Part shown: piece after piece, positions 1 to 7,004 of the stretch | Position numbering within the stretch: position 1 is the first letter of the stretch | How the letters are laid out: every line of letters begins with the position of its first letter | Origin: CBDVAK01 sp965371945 | Lineage (GTDB): Bacteria > Pseudomonadota > Gammaproteobacteria > Competibacterales > JAHEDQ01 | DNA: 11,734 nt | Reading direction: 5' to 3' | Assembly: GCA_965371945.1 (NCBI GenBank) | Contig: CBDVAK010000091.1 | Location: 1 to 11,734 of the forward strand | Program-made: the position numbers and the translations under genes | Notes under the pieces: model-generated | Database searches by the model: none | What the model saw: the letters and a program-made list of their open reading frames with translations, nothing else | What the model was told of the DNA's origin: nothing

Positions 1-24
1 AATCCAGTTCCGCGGCACGATCAA

Positions 25-186
25 ATGACAGACCTCGCTCACGAATATTCCTCAGATATACCGTTACAGCTCCTTTCTGATTTCCGATCACTGAGCTTGA
101 TTGTTTTGTATTTTGACGATTCAATCGTCAAAATACAAAACAACTGGTTCATCGAAACCGCATTCTTGATTAATATGGCACCATGA
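25..186 (+). other. Small open frame before the ATPase, doubtful
   Basis: A 53-codon frame begins at ATG 25 and ends at TGA 184-186, sharing an ATGA overlap with the ATPase start at 183. The same frame is open back to the window edge. A second ATGA occurs at 25-28, where another frame (readable end IQFRGTIK) stops. Such overlaps often mark translational coupling, but the frame runs straight through the 43-nt palindrome and resembles no family I know. It is more likely non-coding leader. It is recorded because the upstream sequence is not available to decide. Confidence 0.15.
101..143. repeat. Perfect 43-nt palindrome upstream of the DUF4143 ATPase
   Basis: Bases 101-121 and 123-143 are exact reverse complements (21-bp arms) around a single central base at 122. 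The element is very AT-rich, unlike the GC-rich genes around it, and ends 39 nt before the ATPase start codon. The arm contains TTGACG (113-118), which resembles a -35 box, and the symmetry creates the same box on the other strand. Seen directly: the palindrome and its position. Inferred: it may be an operator for the downstream gene, a strong hairpin or cruciform, or the trace of a mobile element. It lacks the GC-rich stem of a typical intrinsic terminator. Confidence 0.9.
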
Positions 187-1364
187 TTCGCAGACAGATC
201 GAACCCGTGCTGCTGGGGTTGGCCGACAAATATCCCGTGGTCACCGTTACCGGTCCCCGCCAAAGCGGTAAGACGACCCTTTGCCGCCAGGTCTTCCCGG
301 ACAAGGCCTATGTCAGCCTGGAAGACCCGGATACCCGTCGCTACGCCAGGGACGACCCTCGTGGTTTTCTTGCCGCCTATCGAGAAGGCGCGGTGCTGGA
401 CGAGATCCAGCGGACGCCGGACCTGGTCTCCTATCTCCAGGGTGAGGTGGATAGGGACGACCGGCCGGGGCGCTTCATTCTCGCCGGTAGCCAGCAGTTC
501 GAGGTGATGAGTACCATCAGCCAAAGCCTGGCGGGTCGCACCGCTATGTTGCGCCTGCTACCTTTCAGTTTCAATGAGGTGGCCGAGTATGGCCCCCTGG
601 ACGACCTGGAGGTCTTGTTGCATCGGGGTTTTTTTCCTCGAATCCACGAGCGTGACCTCGACCCCACCCAGGCCTTGGGGGATTACCTGGAGACTTACGT
701 GGAAAGGGACCTGCGGCAGCTGGCCCAGGTACGGGACCTGGCCAGCTTCGAGACCTTCCTGCGCCTATGCGCCGGCCGGGTGGGGCAATTGCTGAACATG
801 CACAGTCTGGCCAACGATGTGGGGGTATCCCACAGCACCATTCGCGCCTGGATCACCCTGTTGGAGGCCAGTTATATCGTCTTCCTGCTGCGCCCCTGGC
901 ACGCGAATCTGGGTAAGCGGTTGGTCAAGGCGCCCAAGTTGTATTTCTACGACGTGGGCCTGGCATCCTATCTGTTGGGTATCGAACGGCCTGGCTATCT
1001 GCGTTCCCATCCCCTGCGCGGCAATCTGTTCGAGAATCTGGTGGTGGCGGAAGTCTTGAAGTATCGCTACAACCGTGGACGGCGCAGCAATCTGTATTTC
1101 TTCCGTGACAGCGTGGGTAACGAAGTGGACCTGCTCATGGAGTTCGGCAATGGGGTGTTCGCCATGGAGATCAAGGCCGGCTCGACTGTCAACCCGGACT
1201 ATTTCAAGGGGCTGGAGCGTTTTTCCCGGTTGGCTGTGGACCTGCCGTGGGGCGGGGTGGTGGTCTATTCCGGTAGTGCCACGCAAGCGCGTAGGCGCTG
1301 GCCGGTGTATCCCGTGCAGGCGCTGGATGTGGTGATGAATGGAGCCGGGAAAGAGGCTCGCTGA
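183..1364 (+). CDS. AAA_14/DUF4143 family ATPase (ATP-binding protein)
   Basis: A 393-residue cytoplasmic protein of the common AAA_14 plus DUF4143 architecture. The N-terminal P-loop domain has Walker A GPRQSGKT (24-31), Walker B VLDEIQR (71-77) and a sensor-like LAGSQ (100-104). The middle looks like a winged helix (about 200-235, with GVSHSTIRAW). The C-terminal DUF4143 part has a PD-(D/E)xK-like pattern: E284/E290, D316 in GNEVDLL and E329-x-K331 in MEIKAG. Length is normal for the family and no frame is broken. The cellular role of these proteins is not established; they are scattered accessory genes, usually solitary. The start ATG at 183 has no clear Shine-Dalgarno sequence. An AT-rich palindrome lies upstream, and the gene converges on the nos operon. 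Family assignment is firm; function is unknown. Confidence 0.93.
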   Translation: MIRRQIEPVLLGLADKYPVVTVTGPRQSGKTTLCRQVFPDKAYVSLEDPDTRRYARDDPRGFLAAYREGAVLDEIQRTPDLVSYLQGEVDRDDRPGRFILAGSQQFEVMSTISQSLAGRTAMLRLLPFSFNEVAEYGPLDDLEVLLHRGFFPRIHERDLDPTQALGDYLETYVERDLRQLAQVRDLASFETFLRLCAGRVGQLLNMHSLANDVGVSHSTIRAWITLLEASYIVFLLRPWHANLGKRLVKAPKLYFYDVGLASYLLGIERPGYLRSHPLRGNLFENLVVAEVLKYRYNRGRRSNLYFFRDSVGNEVDLLMEFGNGVFAMEIKAGSTVNPDYFKGLERFSRLAVDLPWGGVVVYSGSATQARRRWPVYPVQALDVVMNGAGKEAR

Positions 1365-1371
1365 CGAAGAC

Positions 1372-1548
1372 CTCGCCAATGCGGGTCTGCCAACCTTTGC
1401 CTTCAGCCCGGAAAAACTGCAACACATCGGGGTCCAGGCGAATCGTGGTGGAGATCTTCGGGGTGAGTATCCTGGGCCGTCCGCGCGAGCGCCGGTAGGC
1501 CTCCATCACTTCCGGGACCAGGTGCTTCAGATGAGGAAGCTCTGCCTG
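1372..1548 (-). pseudogene. BrnA-type antitoxin remnant
   Basis: On the minus strand one frame reads LKHLVPEVMEAYRRSRGRPR, then ISTTIRLDPDVLQFF and GKGWQTRI. This is the ribbon-helix-helix core typical of BrnA antitoxins (BrnT/BrnA toxin-antitoxin family). The similarity stops after GWQTRIGEV. From there the frame continues antisense into the end of the ATPase gene, to a stop at 1204-1206. Upstream, the frame has no ATG before V/M at 1509-1504 and runs back to the rhodanese stop. No BrnT toxin frame is seen. I read it as a piece of an antitoxin gene, cut on the 3' side where the ATPase gene now ends and probably on the 5' side too. A shortened but expressed antitoxin from GTG 1509 or ATG 1506 cannot be excluded. 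Confidence 0.65.
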
Positions 1549-1571
1549 CCTGGTTATCCGGAAGCCGAAGA

Positions 1572-1940
1572 TCAGCTGACCGTCTGCACCGGCAGGTCAG
1601 CCTTTTTCCAGGCATCCATTCCCCCTTTGACATGCCTGGCGCATTCGATGCCCGCTTCCTGCGCTGCCATGACTGCCATGGCGGAGCGTTCCCCGTAGGC
1701 ACAATAGAACAGCAATTGTCTTTGCGACGATGCAATCAGTTCGTGCAACATGCCCCCGGTCTCTAGATTTTGGGATAACTCGCTGTAAGGAGTGTGGACC
1801 GAGCCGGCGATCACTCCGTACTGTCTGCGTTCCCGGTGTTCTCGAAGGTCCGCCAGCAGGACATCGGATCGGTCAATCAATGTGGCGGCGTCACTCACCT
1901 CGACAGACCACCCTTTTTTGTCAACTTCATCCTGCGGCAT
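1572..1940 (-). CDS. Single-domain rhodanese-like sulfurtransferase, last gene of the nos operon
   Basis: A small rhodanese-like protein, 122 residues from ATG 1940 or 135 from TTG 1979. Neither start has a good ribosome site, so the start is uncertain. The fold marks are the LLADLREHRE strand/loop, the GVIAGSVHTPYSEL segment matching the usual G-x-I-x-G-A-x-H-x-P pattern, and the active-site loop C-AYGE-R-S (CX4R-S/T). The catalytic Cys is residue 80 from ATG 1940. The WKKADLPV end is typical. No signal peptide or membrane segment is visible, so it should be cytoplasmic. Single-domain rhodaneses carry sulfane sulfur as a Cys persulfide. It starts 16-55 nt after nosY on the same strand, in the place where nosL often sits. 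It may feed sulfur to NosFY for the CuZ sulfide; that link is inferred from position only. Confidence 0.88.
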   Translation of the reverse strand: MPQDEVDKKGWSVEVSDAATLIDRSDVLLADLREHRERRQYGVIAGSVHTPYSELSQNLETGGMLHELIASSQRQLLFYCAYGERSAMAVMAAQEAGIECARHVKGGMDAWKKADLPVQTVS

Positions 1941-1995
1941 GCCGTGGGTATAGTTCCAACCATTGGTGCCAGGCGGCAAAACCGCAGATGTACCG

Positions 1996-2820
1996 CTACA
2001 GTTCCTTGCGGCGAAATACGGTGATGGTCGCCGCCAGGGCCGCCAGTAACCACAGGGTCATCGTGCCCAGCAGCACGCTGGCGGCAGGCACCGCAACGCT
2101 TTGCAGTCCCGCCATCCCCGACACCAGACCGCTCTCCCCCGCTCCGGCGAGGTTGAAGATTCGATAGGCGTCGGTGGGATTGAATACCATCAGGGCGGAC
2201 AGCAAGCCGGGACCCATCCATTGACCGTCGCCGGTCAGCAAACCGGCCAGCAAAGCCAGGTCGTAGATCACCACCATGCCGATCCACACCCCGATGGCCG
2301 CACCCACCGCGGTGGCCCGCTCGCGAACGATCACACTGAGAAATTGCCCCAGCGCAGCAAACACCGCCCCCAACAACAGCGAGCTGGCCATCAACCGTGC
2401 AAACGCCCACCAGGCGCCGGCATCCCCGCCTGTCACGCCTGTCACCAGGGCTGCCAGCCCGTATCCGACCACAATGGCCAGCAACAGAATCGCCAGGTGT
2501 CCGAGAAACTTGCCGAGCACCAGTTGCCACCGGGTGACCGGGTAGGTCAGCAACAGCAACAAGGTGCCACGTTCCATCTCCCCCACCAGGGTGTCGAAAG
2601 ACAGCATCAGCGCGATCAGCGGCAACAGATAGACACTAAGGCTCGCCAGGCTGACCACTGTGACGCTGAGCTGGCTGACCCGCAGTTCACCGATCGGCGC
2701 GGACCCCAGCATGGCGATGCTCAGCGCCAGCGCGGTCAGCAAGCCGATGGCCGCCGCCACCCAGCGGTTGCGGAGACCGTCCAACAACTCGCGCGTGGCG
2801 ATGATCAGCATGGCTCTCAT
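1996..2820 (-). CDS. nosY: NosY, ABC-2 type permease for NosZ maturation
   Basis: A 274-residue inner-membrane protein and the permease of the NosDFY transporter, which is needed to build the CuZ centre of nitrous oxide reductase. Six hydrophobic segments can be picked out, near residues 21-40, 57-77, 107-128, 140-160, 170-196 and 245-268. The stretch SFDTLVGEMERGTLLLLLTY after segment 2 is the typical coupling-helix region of NosY and related ABC-2 permeases (E-R-G-T-L). The ATG at 2820 overlaps the nosF stop by 4 nt (ATGA), indicating translational coupling. Length and gene order match the family, and nothing is truncated. Confidence 0.95.
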   Translation of the reverse strand: MRAMLIIATRELLDGLRNRWVAAAIGLLTALALSIAMLGSAPIGELRVSQLSVTVVSLASLSVYLLPLIALMLSFDTLVGEMERGTLLLLLTYPVTRWQLVLGKFLGHLAILLLAIVVGYGLAALVTGVTGGDAGAWWAFARLMASSLLLGAVFAALGQFLSVIVRERATAVGAAIGVWIGMVVIYDLALLAGLLTGDGQWMGPGLLSALMVFNPTDAYRIFNLAGAGESGLVSGMAGLQSVAVPAASVLLGTMTLWLLAALAATITVFRRKEL

Positions 2821-3743
2821 GGCGCGCGGCCGTCACCACCGAAATGCCTGTAAACAGCCTCCAGACCAGGCGGGAACAGTTCGATATCGCGGACGCGTTC
2901 TCCAGCCCCGGCAATCATCCGCAGCGCGGCCATCTTGTCGGTCGGGTCACAGCTCAGTTCCACGTTGTCGCCATCGACACGATCGAGTCGCACCGTCCCG
3001 TTGAGGCAGCCGGCAAGTGCCGTTGCCTGGCCCGGTTCGGTCGCCACCCGGATGTGCAGCGGCAGACCGGCCGCGCTCTGCAGTTCACGCAGACTGCCGC
3101 AGGCGGTAAGTTGGCCCTGGTTCATGATGGCGATACGCTCGGTGCGCGCCTGAATTTCGTCGAGCGCATGGGTGGAGATCAGGATAGCGGTCCCCGCGCA
3201 CTGGCGCTCACGCACGATTTCGTAGAATTCACCGCGCAGGTGTGGATCGAGCCCGGTGGTGGGTTCATCGAGCAACAGCAATCCGGGAGTCCCCAGCAGG
3301 GCCTGGGCGAGGCCGAGACGCTGACGCATGCCCTTGGAATAGGTCTGCACCCGGCGCCGCGCGGCCTCGCCGAGACCCACACGCTCGAGCAGGTCATGAC
3401 ACTCCTGCAGCGGAACCCGTTTCAAGCGCGCATAAAAACGCAGCAGCTCCAGTCCGGTCATGGCGTTGTCGAATGCCACGTTTTCCGGCAGATAGCCCCA
3501 GCAACGGCTGTCAAAGCCGCCCCGTCCGGGTTGTCGGCCTGCGATCCACACCTTGCCGGCATCGGGGCGGGTCAGACCGAGCATCAGTTTGATGAGGGTG
3601 GTCTTGCCGGCGCCGTTGTGTCCCAGCAGTGCGAGGCTTTGCCCAGCGGCCAGGCACAGATCGACCCCCCGCACCACTTCGCGACCGGCATAGGATTTGT
3701 GTACGCCGCGGAGTTCGACAACGCTCGCGTGCTGATCAGCCAC
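2817..3743 (-). CDS. nosF: NosF, ABC transporter ATPase for NosZ maturation
   Basis: A 308-residue cytoplasmic ATPase that pairs with NosY. It shows Walker A GHNGAGKTT (41-49), the signature YSKGMRQRLGLAQAL (135-149), Walker B LLLLDEP (155-161), the D-loop TTGLDP and the switch His in STHALDE (H192). The Q-loop position reads YLPE, as is common in NosF/CcmA-like ATPases. About 80 residues after the H-loop form a C-terminal extension. The start is GTG at 3743, overlapping the end of nosD by 8 nt; no earlier ATG fits. NosF energises transport across the inner membrane for CuZ assembly. Whether the cargo is a sulfur species, or copper handling is only mechanically coupled, remains debated in the literature. 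Confidence 0.95.
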   Translation of the reverse strand: MADQHASVVELRGVHKSYAGREVVRGVDLCLAAGQSLALLGHNGAGKTTLIKLMLGLTRPDAGKVWIAGRQPGRGGFDSRCWGYLPENVAFDNAMTGLELLRFYARLKRVPLQECHDLLERVGLGEAARRRVQTYSKGMRQRLGLAQALLGTPGLLLLDEPTTGLDPHLRGEFYEIVRERQCAGTAILISTHALDEIQARTERIAIMNQGQLTACGSLRELQSAAGLPLHIRVATEPGQATALAGCLNGTVRLDRVDGDNVELSCDPTDKMAALRMIAGAGERVRDIELFPPGLEAVYRHFGGDGRAP

Positions 3744-5022
3744 TGCCGCTCGATCCAGCGGGTGGCGCCATCAGCGGCGCACTGTCGGTGACTCCACCCG
3801 GGCGCAAGGCGGGAAACTCGGATTGGGCCCAACGCAGTACCTGCAGGGCCGGGCTGTTCAACAGCAGTTTGGCCAGCGGATAGCGCCACATCAATTGGTC
3901 GACCAGATCGTTGGGTTGATAGGGACGATCGGCGATGCCGTCACCGTCGATATCGAAAGCGGTATTGTCGCTCCAGTAGTTGCCACGGCCGTCCACCGAC
4001 CACTCCACATGGCGGGTACCGACATACTTGACCTGGTTGCGGTTGGCGACGAAAGCATTGCCGGTGATCCGGTTGCGCTCCGAACCGGCGGTAAAGTGAA
4101 CGCCGATCTCACAGCCCTCGAAATAGTTTCCCGCGATCCGGTTGATGTTGGCGTTGTAGATGAACACGCACTTGACCGGCCCGCCGCTGACCCGGTTGCC
4201 GGTGATCTCGGACTCGTTGGTGTAATTCAGCAGGATGCCGCGGTCGCGATCCCCCCGTGATTCGTTGCCACGTACTGTCAGGCCGCGGGAATACATCAGC
4301 GCGTAACCGATATGGTTGCCGATCGAGAGGTTGTCGCTGACCTCGCTGTTGTCGGCGTACATATAGTGAATCGCGAAACGCAGATCTTCCATGCGGTTAT
4401 TGCGAAAGACGTTGTCACGGCTGGTATTGACGAATATCCCGTCGCGCCCGGCACGAATCCGGTTGCCCTCGATCACCGATCCGGGTGAATTCCAGACCTG
4501 CACACCGTTGCCGCGTTCGTTCACCCGCAAGTCGCTACGCCCGATGATGATGTTGTTGCGCACCGTGGCATTGTCGGGTCCTTTCAGATAGACACCGATC
4601 AGGTTGCGCTCCAGGCGGTTGTTGTCGATCACGGCGCCGTCACCTTCCTCGGTGACGAAGATGGCGCTGTCCTCGGTGGCCAGGCTGGCTCCGGAGCCGC
4701 GTATGGTCAGGCCGCTGACCCGGACGCCGGTCGACGCGATGGTGATGACGCGGCCGTTGCCGCCGCCGTCGATCACGGCGCCCTCCGCGCCGATTATCTG
4801 CACCGGTTTGGACACTACCAACGGCCCGCTGTGTACGCCGGGTTGGAGCCGCAGGATGTCCCCGGGTTGCGCGGCCACCAGCCTATCGCGCAACGCCTCA
4901 CCACCTGCGGGCACCCGATACTCCGTGGCCCACGCGGGCCACGCAATGAGCAACGACAGCACCATTCCGGCGGCCAGCGCCGCCGGGATGGTGCGGGACA
5001 ACGGGTCCCGGGTCAGTCGCAC
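3736..5022 (-). CDS. nosD: NosD, periplasmic beta-helix protein for NosZ copper-site assembly
   Basis: A 428-residue periplasmic protein that docks on NosFY and delivers material for the CuZ centre. The body is a right-handed beta-helix: repeated N-N-x-I/G-N motifs run from about 95 to 335 (VRNNIIIG, IEGNRIR, FRNNRM, VSDNLSIG, ITGNRVSG, IAGNYFEG, ITGNAF). The C-terminal signature includes GNYWSDNTAFDIDGDGIAD and YPLAKLLLNSPALQVLRWAQ, which is characteristic of NosD. I chose GTG at 5022, one nucleotide after the nosZ stop. It gives a 32-residue signal peptide with Arg residues, a hydrophobic core and cleavage after PAWA. ATG 5079 would put about 19 extra residues in front of that signal and overlap nosZ. 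ATG 4965 would leave a signal of only 13 residues. Confidence 0.93.
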   Translation of the reverse strand: MRLTRDPLSRTIPAALAAGMVLSLLIAWPAWATEYRVPAGGEALRDRLVAAQPGDILRLQPGVHSGPLVVSKPVQIIGAEGAVIDGGGNGRVITIASTGVRVSGLTIRGSGASLATEDSAIFVTEEGDGAVIDNNRLERNLIGVYLKGPDNATVRNNIIIGRSDLRVNERGNGVQVWNSPGSVIEGNRIRAGRDGIFVNTSRDNVFRNNRMEDLRFAIHYMYADNSEVSDNLSIGNHIGYALMYSRGLTVRGNESRGDRDRGILLNYTNESEITGNRVSGGPVKCVFIYNANINRIAGNYFEGCEIGVHFTAGSERNRITGNAFVANRNQVKYVGTRHVEWSVDGRGNYWSDNTAFDIDGDGIADRPYQPNDLVDQLMWRYPLAKLLLNSPALQVLRWAQSEFPALRPGGVTDSAPLMAPPAGSSGSG

Positions 5023-5023
5023 C

Positions 5024-6937
5024 CTATGCGCTCGCGGGCTCCACCAGCATGCGCCCGCGCATTTCCATGTGTAGGGCATGACAGAACCACTGGCAGTAAT
5101 ACCAGTGCACACCGGGACGATCTGCTTTGAAAGTCACCGAAGCTGTCGCCTGTGGTCCAACCTCCATGGCGATCCCGTAATTTGCGATCGTGAGGCCATG
5201 GGTCAGATCATCGATCTGGTCGATGTTGGTGACATAGACGGTAACCTCGTCACCCTGTTTGACGCGAAAACTCTCCATGCTGAAATTGGGCGCCAACGAC
5301 CACATGTAGACCCGCACCTTGTCGCCGTCCCGGACCACCTTGCTGTCGGTCTCCAGCTTGACACCGTCTTTTTCGGCCTGGGCCACGGCTTCGGCGAACA
5401 TCGGATCGTCGCGGGTCCACAGACTGGCCGGATTGACGATGTCGGGACGCACAATGATGCAGTCGTGGGGTTCGGCGAAGGTGGGGCCGTCGTGGACCAG
5501 TTTCATGCGCTCGCCGGTGATATCGATGAGCTGATCGTTTTCCGGCTTCAGCGGGCCTACGTTGAGGAACCGGTCCTTGGAGAACTTGTTGAGCGACACC
5601 AGCCACCTGCCGTCGGCTTCCTTGGTTTCGCCCATGGAGGTGTGGTTGTGGCCGGGCTGGTAGTGGACGTCGATCTTGTCGAGGATCGGATTGACATCCT
5701 TGCCATCGAACGCCTCCACCGCCTTGGCGATGTTCCACTTGGCCACCTGGCTGTCCAGAAACAACGTGGTGAAGGCATTGCCCTCCCCATCGAAAGCGGT
5801 ATGCAAGGGGCCCAGACCGAGTTCGGGCTCGGCGACGATGCAGCCTCTGGGCTCGATCTTGTCATCGAACACATCGGGCAGTTTGGTGACGTCGATCACC
5901 GATACGGTGGGTGAAAGCTTGCCGTTGATGACGATATAGCGCCCGTCGGGGGCGGTGTTGCAGCCATGCGGGCTGGTGGAGATCGGGATATAGCGGGTGT
6001 AAGGCGAGCCCTTGCGCCCGTCCAGCACCGGTACGCCACCGATTTCCTCGAAGTCGCCCTTTTTGACACCCTCCTCGATGCGTTTGATATCGAACACCAC
6101 CGCCCAATCCTGTTCCGACGAGGTCATTCCGGCGAGATTGATGGCCTCCTCGGAGTTGTAACAGGTGGACACGGCGTACAGACCCTGATAGTCGGCGTCA
6201 CAGTTATCGAGGTTGCCGTCGACACGAACCTGCCACGACACCGTCATGCTATCGCCGTCCAATGCGGTGAAGATAGCACCGTATTTGGTCGGATCATCAA
6301 GGTCCCTGCCGTCGTTGGGAATCGGCACCCGGTGCTCACCGTTGGCGAACACATATCCGGTTCTCGGGAATTTCTGCGGCCGCAGTCCGTGGATGTCGGA
6401 GGCATTCGGGATCTCGATGATCTTGTCGCACTTCATGATATCGCAACGAATGCGGGCCACGCGGGTGTTGGCCTTGTCGTTGATAAACAGATAGCGCCCG
6501 TCATAGGTGCCATCGGTAAACGACATATGCGGGTGATGCGCATCACCGTTGAGCCACACCCCGCCTTTGTCAGCCAGGAATTCACGAGTTTCCGGCAACA
6601 GGCCTTCGGTAAGGATCTTGCGGCTTTCGTTGGTCTGACCCCAGCCGGTGGCGCTGCAGCGGTTGAATACCGGGATGCGCATGAGTTCGCGCATCGACGG
6701 CACCCCGAAGATACGCACCTCGCCGGCCTGGCCGCTGCTCCAGAACCCGTAGTACTCATCGAGATCACCTGGTTCCACGCTGGCGCTGCTGCCCTCGGCG
6801 GCATGGGCCTGGCCAGGCATCAGTGCGGTGCCCACGGACAGACCGGTCAGGCCACTGACCCCGGCAAGACCCGCGGCGGCCCCGGTGCGCGTCAGCATTT
6901 CGCGGCGCGTGATCGAATGCTTGCTTTCGTTGCTCAT
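5024..6937 (-). CDS. nosZ: NosZ, clade I nitrous oxide reductase
   Basis: A 637-residue periplasmic multicopper enzyme reducing N2O to N2. The N-terminus has a Tat signal with TRREML (R11-R12), marking a clade I enzyme, and cleavage is likely near AHA|AE (46-47). All seven CuZ histidines expected in the beta-propeller are visible: H134 and H135 (DAHHPH), H183 (DIHGLRP), H324 (PHGCN), H379 (LHTAF), one of H430/H432 (PGHNHTS) and H491 (EPHD). The C-terminal cupredoxin domain has the CuA ligands H580, C615, W617, C619, H623 and M626. ATG 6937 was chosen over the frame's upstream starts because it begins the Tat signal and has GGAGG upstream. No catalytic residue is missing. It sits between nosR and nosD. 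Confidence 0.98.
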   Translation of the reverse strand: MSNESKHSITRREMLTRTGAAAGLAGVSGLTGLSVGTALMPGQAHAAEGSSASVEPGDLDEYYGFWSSGQAGEVRIFGVPSMRELMRIPVFNRCSATGWGQTNESRKILTEGLLPETREFLADKGGVWLNGDAHHPHMSFTDGTYDGRYLFINDKANTRVARIRCDIMKCDKIIEIPNASDIHGLRPQKFPRTGYVFANGEHRVPIPNDGRDLDDPTKYGAIFTALDGDSMTVSWQVRVDGNLDNCDADYQGLYAVSTCYNSEEAINLAGMTSSEQDWAVVFDIKRIEEGVKKGDFEEIGGVPVLDGRKGSPYTRYIPISTSPHGCNTAPDGRYIVINGKLSPTVSVIDVTKLPDVFDDKIEPRGCIVAEPELGLGPLHTAFDGEGNAFTTLFLDSQVAKWNIAKAVEAFDGKDVNPILDKIDVHYQPGHNHTSMGETKEADGRWLVSLNKFSKDRFLNVGPLKPENDQLIDITGERMKLVHDGPTFAEPHDCIIVRPDIVNPASLWTRDDPMFAEAVAQAEKDGVKLETDSKVVRDGDKVRVYMWSLAPNFSMESFRVKQGDEVTVYVTNIDQIDDLTHGLTIANYGIAMEVGPQATASVTFKADRPGVHWYYCQWFCHALHMEMRGRMLVEPASA

Positions 6938-6948
6938 GGTTGTTGCTC

Positions 6949-6953
6949 CCTCC
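6949..6953 (-). promoter_or_regulatory. Shine-Dalgarno sequence of nosZ
   Basis: Minus strand GGAGG (within ACGGAGGGAG) lies about 11 nt before ATG 6937. It is the clearest ribosome site in the nos operon. It supports starting NosZ at the Tat signal rather than at 7027, inside the nosR 3' end. Confidence 0.7.
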
Positions 6954-6958
6954 GTAAC

Positions 6959-6972
6959 CCGCCTGTAGGCGG
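6959..6972. repeat. Short hairpin in the nosR-nosZ gap
   Basis: CCGCCTGTAGGCGG is a perfect 14-nt inverted repeat (CCGCCT and AGGCGG around GT), realistically a 5-bp stem with a 4-nt loop. It sits in the 67-nt gap, just upstream of the nosZ ribosome site. There is no U-run, so it is not a standard terminator. It could protect or delimit the nosZ part of the transcript, which is inference. Confidence 0.5.
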
Positions 6973-7004
6973 TGATTTGGTATTCGTGGTGGCCGGTTTG
7001 TTCG

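Noticed and set aside
101..143. Palindrome as an intrinsic terminator
   Set aside because: The stem is AT-rich with a one-base centre. The flanking T/A runs are part of the symmetry rather than a U-tract after a GC stem.
39..524. Minus-strand 161-codon frame across the palindrome and the ATPase start
   Set aside because: It runs antisense to the P-loop region of a clear ATPase and reads through a perfect palindrome; no family resemblance.
1339..1698. Plus-strand 119-codon frame between the ATPase and rhodanese genes
   Set aside because: It overlaps the ATPase end and lies opposite the BrnA-like core and the rhodanese C-terminus, both of which have recognisable motifs.
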